64,000 nt of DNA from Solen grandis. Its lineage: Eukaryota; Mollusca; Bivalvia; Adapedonta; Solenidae. Position 1 is the stretch's first letter. Every line of letters begins with the position of its first letter. A program made the translations under genes and the position numbers. Where the stretch lies: assembly GCA_021229015.1 (NCBI GenBank), contig CM037791.1, forward strand, positions 496,001-560,000. The letters run 5' to 3'. Shown in pieces: positions 1 through 8,322 of this stretch. The notes beneath the pieces were generated by a model. The model was not told the origin of the DNA, did not search any database, and saw only the letters and a list, made by a program, of their open reading frames with translations.

Positions 1-1
1 A

Positions 2-583
2 CTTCCTCGGATCGCGACAACTCTGTTTGCGATTTTCGGGTCTCCGTCTGTCGATCTATTTGCTACCAGGCTGAACAACCAGCTTCCACTGTTTGTGTCA
101 CCGGTATCGGATCACCGGGCTTGGGCGATAGATGCTCTGTCTGTAAACTGGGATCATCTATTTGCTTATGCGTTTCCACCGTTTTCTCTGATTCCCTTAG
201 TTCTAAGGAAAATCCTGCGATCTCAGTGCCGGATCCTCCTTGTAGCTCCACTTTGGCCAACGAGATCTTGGTTCGTGGATCTTCTGGATCTTCTGATAGA
301 CGATCCTGTAGAACTTCCCCAGGTTCCGGACCTTCTGTCACAAGGTCGGAACAGGGTCCTACACGACAATCCTTGCGCTCTTCGTCTTCACGCTTGGATG
401 TTATCCAACAGCGAGTTAGACAGAAGAAATTTTCGGCAACAGTTGCCTCTATTATCTCTAAAGCCAGGAGACAATCTACTCGATCTGTCTACCAGGCAAA
501 GTGGAAGGTCTTCCGTGATTGGTGTATCGCACGGCAGATTAATCCGGTCAAAGCTCCTGTCAGAGAAATCGCTAACTTTCTAG
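2..583 (+). CDS. DIRS-like retrotransposon reverse transcriptase/RNase H, C-terminal end (partial)
   Basis: The frame is open from the window edge to a stop at 581-583, giving 193 residues whose start lies outside the window. It is the C-terminal end of the reverse transcriptase/RNase H polyprotein of DIRS-type YR retrotransposons. Motifs seen in order are a PSVDLFATR stretch at residues 17-25, then LPLFVSP, a WAIDAL stretch and AYAFPP, followed by a region rich in L, P and W (LLVAPLWP, SWFVDLL). This series is characteristic of the RNase H end of DIRS/gypsy-like polyproteins. The enzyme would copy element RNA and degrade the template strand. The frame overlaps the downstream recombinase frame by more than 400 bases, a known DIRS arrangement. 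No stop or frameshift is seen in the visible part. Confidence 0.8.
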   Translation, partial: LPRIATTLFAIFGSPSVDLFATRLNNQLPLFVSPVSDHRAWAIDALSVNWDHLFAYAFPPFSLIPLVLRKILRSQCRILLVAPLWPTRSWFVDLLDLLIDDPVELPQVPDLLSQGRNRVLHDNPCALRLHAWMLSNSELDRRNFRQQLPLLSLKPGDNLLDLSTRQSGRSSVIGVSHGRLIRSKLLSEKSLTF

Positions 584-1452
584 TTTTTCTTTTTAACGAG
601 AAAAAACTTGCGGTCAGTTCTATCAAGGGTTATAGGTCTATGTTATCGAACACTCTTAAGTTTCACAGATCCTCTTCCCTTGGTTCGGATCCTTATCTTT
701 CGGAAATTATTCGTTCGTTTGAACTGTCTAGGCCAGTTTCTCGTTCGTTAACTCCAAAGTGGGATCTTTCTTGTGTTTTACTGGCTCTTACTAAGGCACC
801 TTTTGAACCTCTTTCTGAGGCTTCTCTCCTGCACGTAACATGGAAGACGGTCTTTCTCATAGCAATGGCGTCTTCTAAACGTCGTTGCGAAATTCATGCC
901 TTTTCTACTGAGGAAGGCTATTTACGCTTTAACAAATCTGATGGCTCTGTATCTTTGAGCTTTCAACCTGGTTTCCTTGCGAAAACCCAGCTCCCTTCGG
1001 TCTGTCCCCCTCCGGTAGTTATTCCGAGCCTTGCTAGGTCTTGCGCTAGGGGAGATCCTGATCGGCTTCTTTGCCCGGTTAGAGCCTTGAAGTTTTACCT
1101 CCAGAAGGTTAAATCTTTACGGGGTCGTCGTCTTCGACTTTTCCTCCCAATAAAAGGGGGGGGCGAAGTTTCGGCAGCATCAATATCTCGTTGGGTAGCC
1201 TCAACTATCAAGTTTGCCTATTCGGATCTTTCGGACAGGGATCTATCCTTTTTAAGAATTAGACCACATGAGCTCCGTGCTTTGTCTGCTTCTTGGGCTT
1301 TCTTGAATAAATCTCCCATGGATGATATTCTCAAAGCGGCCTCTTGGAAGTCTTCTACTACGTTTTCTTCCTTTTATCTCCGCTCACTGGCTAACCAATC
1401 ACAAAACCTTGTGGATTTGGGTCCACTTGTAGTGGCTCAGACAATAGTTTAA
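121..1452 (+). CDS. DIRS-like tyrosine recombinase (integrase)
   Basis: This 443-residue frame resembles the tyrosine recombinases of DIRS-type retrotransposons, which integrate a circular DNA copy by strand exchange instead of using a DDE integrase. The SAM-like N-terminal DNA-binding part starts near residue 117 (STRSVYQAKWKVFRDWC). The catalytic domain shows an arginine in SSKRRCEIHA (R254 or R255), an HxxR motif in RPHELR (H383, R386), W409 at the position often held by H or W, and the nucleophile Y419 in FYLR. All catalytic positions are therefore present and the frame is uninterrupted. The first ~100 residues overlap the reverse transcriptase frame and are Ser/Arg-rich, so the true start could be further downstream; ATG 121 is simply the first in frame. 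The intact catalytic set suggests a fairly recent copy. Ngaro or PAT-type YR elements are the alternative. Confidence 0.85.
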   Translation: MGDRCSVCKLGSSICLCVSTVFSDSLSSKENPAISVPDPPCSSTLANEILVRGSSGSSDRRSCRTSPGSGPSVTRSEQGPTRQSLRSSSSRLDVIQQRVRQKKFSATVASIISKARRQSTRSVYQAKWKVFRDWCIARQINPVKAPVREIANFLVFLFNEKKLAVSSIKGYRSMLSNTLKFHRSSSLGSDPYLSEIIRSFELSRPVSRSLTPKWDLSCVLLALTKAPFEPLSEASLLHVTWKTVFLIAMASSKRRCEIHAFSTEEGYLRFNKSDGSVSLSFQPGFLAKTQLPSVCPPPVVIPSLARSCARGDPDRLLCPVRALKFYLQKVKSLRGRRLRLFLPIKGGGEVSAASISRWVASTIKFAYSDLSDRDLSFLRIRPHELRALSASWAFLNKSPMDDILKAASWKSSTTFSSFYLRSLANQSQNLVDLGPLVVAQTIV

Positions 1453-1554
1453 TCATCATGTCTGACGCCTCGGCGGCTTTGGTCGTTTCCTACTTCGGGT
1501 GTCGCTGCAATCAAGGTTCTTTGTTAGCAACCTCCCGCCCTTAGCGACGAAGTC

Positions 1555-1871
1555 ATACCTGAAGTAATAACAGGTAACGTATTTATGCTATTAAAATGAA
1601 ATTTTTGAAGTAAAATTAATTTTAATTAGTAAATACTTACCTGTTATTACAGAGTCCCACCTCCCTCCCCGCTTGCTGGCGGTTGTATCCCTCGATGGCT
1701 TCATATACAATTGGAGAACGGGGGTTACACTTCCGGTAACTAGGGGGTTTAGGGAATGGTTTATTTTGCGGACTCTGTTTTGGAAGCTGTGCACAAATAG
1801 ACACATACCTGAAGTAATAACAGGTAAGTATTTACTAATTAAAATTAATTTTACTTCAAAAATTTCATTTT
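1555..1871 (+). repeat. DIRS right end: 58-bp perfect inverted repeat and 23-bp direct repeat
   Basis: Positions 1593-1650 are the exact reverse complement of 1814-1871 (58 of 58), with a spacer of about 163 bp. A 23-bp segment, ACCTGAAGTAATAACAGG plus flanks, occurs identically at 1555-1577 and 1805-1827. This fits the internal complementary region followed by the right terminal repeat of DIRS elements, which guides formation of the circular intermediate. Assignment of the two parts is inference. A separate foldback MITE of ~280 bp is the alternative. Confidence 0.7.
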
Positions 1872-2022
1872 GACGCACTCAGTAGGTACCACATAAAGCC
1901 TGATCTGCAGAAAACCACAGTTAAACCATACCAAATTTAATTACAAAATCCTCATTTCCAGATCACTGAGGAGCAGCAAACATCATAGGTCTTTTCATGG
2001 TGTCCTCTATGAGGGAAAGGGG
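1864..2022 (+). mobile_element. TTAA hairpin MITE, copy 1, right part (split by the DIRS element)
   Basis: This segment matches copy 2 (5571-5810) from its CATTTTGACGC position to the GAGGGAAAGGG end. The left end is missing because the DIRS element ends exactly inside it. The central palindrome found in full copies is deleted: GCAAACATCATAGGTC replaces about 70 nt. The last bases read GGGGTA instead of GGGTTAA. Confidence 0.8.
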
Positions 2023-3650
2023 TATGGATACAGATTCTTGGCTTTCTTCGCAGTTTCTTATAGAAAATTCCTGTCGTATATCCGGCCGCTCGAGGGCAAG
2101 CCGGAATAAACACATCTAGTTTTTACAATGCTCTGATGATGCAAAAACGTGTTCTTTTCACATGCTGATTTAGATGTGCTNNNNNNNNNNNNNNNNNNNN
2201 NNNNNNNNNNNNNNNNNNNNNNNNNNNNNNNNNNNNNNNNNNNNNNNNNNNNNNNNNNNNNNNNNNNNNNNNNNNNNNNNGTTCTGGAAACCCTGTTTCC
2301 AATATAAACCATTCAATTTGATCACTTCTTCTTTGGAACCTTATTCTAACTAAATATTCCTGAATCTGGGTCATGCCTGGAGAAAATATGGTCATCAGGT
2401 TATAAAGAGAGATTTACAGAACCATTTGTGGCAAATGTTACTCATGCGAGCAATCTTGAACCACAATGGCCTTCTCGTTAATTCTTTATGTCTACTCTCT
2501 ATGAGGTGTATAGATTGCTATGGATGTCAAGAGAACATAATGTGACAACAATTTGCCCTTGAGACTGAGACATAGATTCACATCAGAGGTTCTGGAGCTA
2601 GTGGCCTGTCCTCTTTAGTGATAGGGATGTATGTGCGCCTTGGTTCTTAAACATAGAAGTGACAGTTTTGTCTATAAAATGGTGCTAATTTTTTTTTTAT
2701 CTCACTTGCTTTATGAAATAATAGTCTTTATTTGAAGTATTTGAGATATTTGATTTCATATGATTCATATGATGTCAACGTTAACACTATAAACAAGTAT
2801 GATATTACAAAATAACATCTGAAATAACATTTAAGGGAGAAAATGACAAAATCTACATAAACAGTAAAATAATAGGTTCATTCTTTTGGATGTAAAGGAT
2901 GTTAATAATGTTTATTTATAAAGATACCGACAATGTAAAGGTTTCCATACAAATTTTGTAAAATTTGACTTTTCCGGTACTTTTATCAAAGTTTTTATAC
3001 TAATGCATAAACTTTGAAAATGCAATTTAGCATGTTTCATTATGTTCTGTTATTCACCAGTTACTGAACTGGTGTATGTCTTATGGAGGATTTTCACAAT
3101 TGTCTCTGAAGAACAGGACTTAGTCCTAGGCTTTCTGTAATCTCAGACATTTCACTAGAAGATTCATGACAATAGAAAAGGAGGATTCTTGTTTACATCC
3201 TGGATTATGTTCCTTTTAATCATGATATGTATACTTGGTAAAATCTCATCTGTATTGCCAATAGGGATATGTCTTATCTCTGTCATGCTCTTGGCACACA
3301 AATAGTTAAAATGTGTTTTGTAGTCAGGTTCCCGGTTGTCCTCAAGTTTACAGGTAACGCAGTGTTCCCCAGCCAAAAACCAGGCTACAAATTTGTGTGT
3401 GCAACTTGACTCTGAAAACTTCACATAGTGCAGTATGTGTTGGCAGTTTGATTGATTGGCACTTCTTGCCTTGTTGTTTTGGAGTTTATCGTTGACCCTA
3501 CATTTGTTCAGTCATACAGAAAGACAGCTTGTAAAAGATAAAACACACATAACAAACAATCAGTGCAGTCATCCTGCATCATAAGAAGTTGATTCACTGA
3601 ATATCAACATGTTGCATTGTATACTTGACACCTTGCATTGGTTCATTTAT
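2023..3650. other. Unassigned non-coding DNA
   Basis: AT-rich sequence without a supported gene. It contains the 100-N gap at 2181-2280. Frames crossing the gap are artefacts of translating N. Confidence 0.5.
2181..2280. other. Assembly gap (100 N)
   Basis: Exactly 100 N. The round size suggests a scaffold gap of unknown true length. Confidence 0.99.
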
Positions 3651-3992
3651 TATAACCCCAGATACAAAGTAAATGGGGGCTATAGTCAATCTGTTGTCCA
3701 TCTGGTGATCCGTGGATCTGTGGACGTTATTTCTTGGCCACCTTTGGTCAAATTTTGATTAATCTTTACAAGACTGGTAAGTACCAAGCCTAGTTGCACA
3801 TATGTCATGTCATGATTTGCTTGATTTAAATGAGTTATGGCCCTTTGTGATATTCATAATTGAACATATTATGTGTGTGCTATTTCTCAGCTACCATTGG
3901 TTTGTCGATTTTGATTTCATTACACATCATTAATAAGTACCAAGCCTAATTGTGCATATCCTCATATTCATCACCTTCAGTGATAGTTCTAA
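3651..3992 (+). mobile_element. Helitron/helentron-like non-autonomous element
   Basis: The left end carries TATAACCCCA with a nearby inverted match GGGGGCTATA. The right end carries the hairpin ATCACCTTCAGTGAT (3970-3984) followed by AGTT and CTAA (3989-3992). A 3' hairpin a few bases before CTRR is the Helitron terminus signature. The body includes the repeated phrase AAGTACCAAGCCTA (two copies) and GAGTTATGGCCCTTTGTGAT, also seen near 16007-16023. There is no Rep/helicase coding. Confidence 0.5.
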
Positions 3993-4002
3993 TTTTTGTG
4001 TT

Positions 4003-4252
4003 TTTATGCCTCCTCATCGACAGATCAGGTGGGGGGTGGTGACATATTGTTTTTGGTCTGTCTGTTTGTCACAGAATTTTTACCTTGACCATAACACAAA
4101 AGTCCTTCCACCTACAGCCTCCAAACTTCACAGGTGCATGCACCTTGATGAGCTCTACTTGCCAGGTGACCTTGACCTTCAAATGACCTTGACCCCCAAG
4201 GTCTAAGATCCCCTGTGGGGGACAAGGCGCTTCGAATGTAGCGCTTTTTATT
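4003..4252 (+). repeat. Interspersed repeat, family F, copy 1
   Basis: Shares long stretches with 54151-54352: AAGTCCTTCCACCTA, CCTCCAAACTTCACAG, GCATGCACCTTGAT and TGACCTTGACC, ending in CTGTGGGGG. An open frame across it is not conserved between the copies. Class unknown. Confidence 0.65.
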
Positions 4253-5570
4253 TTCATCCTCAATCTTATTGTCAAAACTGTTCAGTAACTGTGACAAAGC
4301 AGTAATGTGGGTTTATTCCTAATCTTCAATTAAGGTTCTTATTGCATTATGATTTTTGACTTAAGGATACTTTTCTTGGGACCAAATTGAGTTTGAATTT
4401 CACTCCCGTTAATTTCATGTAAAAAATTGATGCAATTTTACTATGAATAGTTTATGGGCTCGTCCATTGATCATGTCAATCTGACACATTAGCTCAGTTA
4501 AATTTTCTAATCACATAAAAAAAAAGCAGAAAGCTTAACAGGAAATGCCATTTTGCTGTTTGTGTTATCAATTATTCAAGACTAGTTTTATTATTCAGAT
4601 ATTTTGACAAAAGCATTTGAAGTTTAAGACCAAAACTAGAAAGCTTCTGTAATGTCATGTTTTATCAATATTTCTACAGTTAATTCCAAATAAGATTAGT
4701 TTTATTGAGCATGCAGAAAAGTCACACCCTGATGCTTGCTGACATTTTGATAATCAGCTTTCTACATCAGTTTTGGAATTTAACACAAACTTGTATTAAA
4801 GGCAATTTGATATTGGAAACAAAATTAAATTAATGAAAATCAATTTCTGCCTTTTATCAATTTAATGTGTTTAGATAACGATACATTAGGAGAATTTGAC
4901 ATGCCAGTATGCAGATGAGGGTGATGTTTATTCATTGCATGACTCAGAAAGTGTCATAGTTATTCAAGTTAATGAACAGGTATCCAGTAACAGCAGATTT
5001 GTGCATTGAAGCAAGATATTCTTAATACATTTTTGTAATGCTGCATTATGGTTTCAGATTCAATGACTACCACATTATCCTTGATTTGACATACCTGTTG
5101 TTAAACTCCATCATTAAAAAAAAGGGTTTGTTTGCTGTGCTCTGACCCAGAACTAAGGTGGGTTGGGAGGCAGGGTGTTTTTGTTAACTCTGACTATGGC
5201 AAAGCTGAATGGCCTTCAAGATGAAGGATTCAAATTCACATACTATTTAGCTAATTATTTGCTTCATCAAAGTTTTTCATGTTTGAATGAAAACTGTTGA
5301 GAACATCCCATTGAAGGAGGCATGTAAACAGCAGAATTTAAGAACCAAATGAATGTATTAATTGACCAGAGAACTGAACAAAAAAGTTATAGGTCTGGGG
5401 GCTAGGAAACATATTTTTGATAATGGCCTTGCTTAATAATATGTCTCTTTTGCTTTGTTCTCAGTATATAATAGTACAAGTCCTTAGGAGGCTATTGCTG
5501 TGGAGCTGTAATGTATTTGCTTTGTGTAGACAGAGTACCGGAGTTGCTAATTTACTGTCAATGTGAATTT
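4253..5570. other. Unassigned non-coding DNA
   Basis: AT-rich, no supported gene, RNA or repeat. Confidence 0.5.
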
Positions 5571-5810
5571 TAACCCTTTCCCTCATATAGACTCATTTTG
5601 ACGCACTCAATAGGTACCACATAAAGCCTGATCTGCAGAAAGCCAAACTCAAACCTTTTCAAATTTAATTACAAAATCCTCATTTCCAGACCACTGAGGA
5701 GCAGCGAACAGCATAAAACCTGATCAGCCTGCGAGTTACTCGCAGGCTGATCTGGTTTTATGCTGTTCGCATAGGTCTTTTCATGGTATCCTCTATGAGG
5801 GAAAGGGTTA
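5571..5810 (+). mobile_element. TTAA hairpin MITE, copy 2 (complete, 240 bp)
   Basis: Flanked by TTAA on both sides, with termini CCCTTTCCCTCATA and its reverse complement TATGAGGGAAAGGG. TTAA target sites and CCC/GGG ends are the hallmark of piggyBac-type elements, so a piggyBac-derived MITE is inferred. The centre (5704-5770) is a 67-nt palindrome with arms of 33 nt, a one-base loop and a single mismatch. No coding capacity. Confidence 0.85.
5704..5770. repeat. 67-nt near-perfect palindrome inside the TTAA MITE
   Basis: Reads GCGAACAGCATAAAACC at the left, GCGAGTTACTCGC at the apex and the reverse complement of the left arm at the right. One A/T mismatch lies in the stem. It would extrude as a very stable cruciform or RNA hairpin. 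The same palindrome recurs in copies 3, 4, 8 and 9. Confidence 0.9.
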
Positions 5811-5998
5811 ACTAAGGCAAATATGAAAATAATCATACTTGACTGCGAATATAAGTAGATGTACATGATAAAATGTAGTTTGTTTATGTTTATTTGGTTT
5901 AGAGTCCTGCTGATGACAGTATTTCAGGCATTTGGAGACTATATCTACATGTAGTTGAAACAGATATAGTGCTTCTACATGTTAGTATCACGTCGTAG

Positions 5999-6198
5999 AC
6001 ATATGGCATGATATGATGATACACACCCAGTCAGGTTATCCTGACACCAGGCCAACCAGTCCTGGAACTATCCTTATTACTGAGCACCAAGCAAGTGAGC
6101 TATATCAGTACCATTTTTACGACTTTGGTATGTCACAGCCAGGGATCAAACCATGAGTCCTCCCACGGATGCTCTGTATAACCAATTGGCCACTGGGA
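5999..6198 (-). mobile_element. tRNA-derived SINE, family 1
   Basis: On the minus strand the tRNA-like head shows an A-box-like TGGCCAATTGGTTA and a B-box-like GGTTTGATCCC. A tail follows with GTCGTAAAAATGGTACTG, TAGCTCACTTGCTTGG and GGACTGGTTGGCCTGGTG. The tail matches 18885-19110 and 63160-63340. SINEs are transcribed by RNA polymerase III and mobilised by a LINE reverse transcriptase. Confidence 0.7.
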
Positions 6199-6486
6199 AT
6201 CATTTCACTTAAACACATGTTCTCTCAAACACATACACACCAATCTTCCATGTGATGGTTATTGGGAGAAGACCATTGCGTTTTGATTTTCATTTTACAG
6301 GCCCTTGTGCATAAAAATAAGTGCCCATTTTTTTGTTCCTTTAATCGTATTTTGAAGCAGAACAGCCATGAAAAAAATTAGATTGTACCTTGAAATAAAT
6401 TACCTCACTGTGCTAATTTAAATAAAATGGTCAGTCCAGTTGAATTCCATCAAGAAAGGGGTCTGTGGGCCAGTTGTAATATACAT

Positions 6487-6776
6487 GGCTGTGGAGCCAG
6501 AGGTTACCTATGTTTGGCTGTGGAGCCAGAGGTTGCCCATGTTTGGCTGTAGAGCCAGATGTTGCATGTGTTTGGCTGTGGAGCAAGAGGTTGCCCATGT
6601 TTGGCTGTGGAGCCAGAGGTTGCCCATGTTTGGCTGTGGAGCAAGAGGTTGCCCATGTTTGGCTGTGGAGCCAGAGGTTGCCCATGTTTGGCTGTGGAGC
6701 CAGAGGTTGCCCATGTTTGGCTGTGGAGCCAGAGGTTACCCGTGTTTGGCTGTGGAGGCAGAGGTTGCCCGTGTTT
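6487..6776. repeat. 29-bp minisatellite, 10 units
   Basis: Ten tandem copies of a 29-bp unit (GGCTGTGGAGCCAGAGG plus TTGCCCATGTTT), totalling exactly 290 bp. Point variants distinguish units (AGAGCC, GAGCAA, TTACC, GGAGGC). Because 29 is not a multiple of 3 and the unit lacks stops, it opens long frames on both strands. These are not evidence of a gene. Confidence 0.9.
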
Positions 6777-7012
6777 GAACCCAATTAGAGGTAATGATTT
6801 TTCATAGCCTTTACAGGCACAAAGTAGTAGTTCATCCCAGAAACAAGTTTAATCTATTATTCTCTCAAATTTATCAATTAAAGACCCAATATTGAAATTC
6901 CATAGAATTTCAAACACTTTGTTTTAACAGCTTCCTTTCCGTCTACTCCCACAACAAAGTTACATCCTGGGTGTTCATAAAGTAAAAAAATTAGAAAATT
7001 ATTGACTTTGTT
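6777..7012. other. Unassigned spacer
   Basis: No supported feature between the minisatellite and the next element. Confidence 0.5.
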
Positions 7013-7763
7013 TTAAAGCAGCTCATTCACAGATTAAAAAGATAAAATTTCTGCACTCCCTCGTTAATGTTGTTGAAATCTTTGTTTCCTGAAAAATGAA
7101 CTTGGTAAGTGTAGGTCACAATGCACAGGAAAATGCTATTTTCATAAACCCAACTTCAGCAAAATCAGTTAACCTTTTCCCTCATATAGACTCATTTTGA
7201 CACACTCAATAGGTACCACATAAAGCCTGATCTGCAGAAAACCACAGTTAAACCTTACCAAATTTAATTATAAAGTCCACATTTCCAGACCACTAAGGAG
7301 TAGCGAACAGCATAAAACCTGATCAGCCTGCGAGTTACTCGCAGGCTAATCTGGTTTTATGTTGTTCGCACAGGTCTTTTCATGGTTTCCTCTATGAGGG
7401 AAAGGGTTAAATATATAATATGGTATTCCTGAAGCACTAGTGTTTGCAGTAGCACGTGATATGTTCTGCAAATTGGCATGTTAACCAGTACAGAGTAGTG
7501 ATATAGTAAGTTCAGCCTCAGCCTATGAAAGTAGCATATGCCAGAAGAATGAATGTGATCAGCCAAGTGACAGTAAATGAAACTAGAAAATTTAAATGTA
7601 GGTTTTATAACTCTGTTTTGGGGAAACAACCCATCTTTTTTGCAACCACAGATGGTTGCATCAGATGGCCATGTGTCTGTAGATGGGTATAAATAGAAGT
7701 AATAGGCTGTGAATCAAAAATAAAATTTTTTGTCAAAGACCATTTGTGAACAAGCTGATTTAA
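7013..7763 (+). mobile_element. TTAA-flanked inverted-repeat element R1, split by a MITE
   Basis: The left end is TTAA then AGCAGCTCATTCACAGAT. The right end is the inverted form of ATCAGCTTGTTCACAAAT then TTAA. The interior matches, in reverse complement, the element at 8323-9939: for example GACCTACACTT, AGGAAACAAAGA and CACAGATGGTTG are shared. TTAA MITE copy 3 (7169-7410) is inserted inside. TTAA-targeting superfamilies include piggyBac and Kolobok; these ends lack CCC, so the family is left open. No transposase is encoded. Confidence 0.75.
7169..7410 (+). mobile_element. TTAA hairpin MITE, copy 3
   Basis: Complete copy with TTAA flanks, CCTTTTCCCTCATATAGA left end and GAGGGAAAGGGTTAA right end. 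The central palindrome at about 7303-7369 is retained with a few substitutions. It lies inside element R1. Confidence 0.9.
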
Positions 7764-8106
7764 GTGCAGTCATTTATGATGATTTTGTTCACATTTCCAG
7801 CTGTGTTTTTTTCATTGAACCCAAACAGATGATTTCTCTGTGGAATTTAGCATTTTAGAAAATCAGAAGTGGGTATAAATATTACTCAGTGATGAATAAA
7901 CTCACAAAAGATATTAGCATATTGATTAGCAATGAAAGTTTAACAGAATTATGTCATTCTTTGTTCTTTTATTGTGTTCTTTGTTTGTTATTTCACTGGC
8001 ATGTGTTTGAAATTACACAAAAAACTCATAGATAGTAGACAGTTTACATCCTACACATGACAGGGATAGGCCAAAAGTGCAAAAAGAATAAATATATAAA
8101 TGATTT

Positions 8107-8243
8107 TTTATGTTCACAATGCTGTGGACACTTGTGACTGCCTTCGTGACGAGTGCAGACCAAGATCAGCCTGCACATTCAAGGTTAGTCTGATCATGGT
8201 CTGCACTGTTCAGTGTTCAGTCAGTTACTTAACAGCATGCACC
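8107..8243 (+). mobile_element. Hairpin MITE, family E, copy 1
   Basis: Matches the reverse complement of 54388-54509: CAATGCTGTGGACACTTGTG, GTGCAGACCAAGATCAGCC, TGATCATGGTCTGCACTG. The hairpin arms AGTGCAGACCAAGATCAG and CTGATCATGGTCTGCACT pair imperfectly. The related copy ends in GGGTTAA, so a TTAA-targeting MITE is likely. Confidence 0.65.
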
Positions 8244-8322
8244 CACCATAAAAATCTAATGGCACAGAGCAAAACGAAGAAAGGACAAGTCTAATTAAGA
8301 AGTTAAGCATGATATATGTGTG

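Larger units (their letters stand above)
1..1873 (+). mobile_element. DIRS-like YR retrotransposon, 3' part
   Basis: The element runs in from the left edge. It carries the reverse transcriptase/RNase H end, the overlapping tyrosine recombinase and a 3' non-coding end with inverted and direct repeats. The right boundary is placed at 1871-1873 because sequence after it (CGCACTC, GGTACCACATAAAGCC) matches the interior of TTAA MITE copies at 5597-5625 and 7200-7228. No target duplication can be tested because the left end is outside the window; DIRS elements normally make none. Confidence 0.8.

Noticed and set aside
1591..1878. Frames on both strands ending in the same residues
   Set aside because: They reflect the 58-bp inverted repeat of the DIRS end.
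2058..2395. Frames spanning N residues, and the same at 52136-52536
   Set aside because: They cross assembly gaps of unknown sequence.
6431..6807. Overlapping open frames of 68-117 codons on both strands
   Set aside because: They are translations of the 29-bp minisatellite in several frames with a repeat period of 29 residues; no gene is implied.
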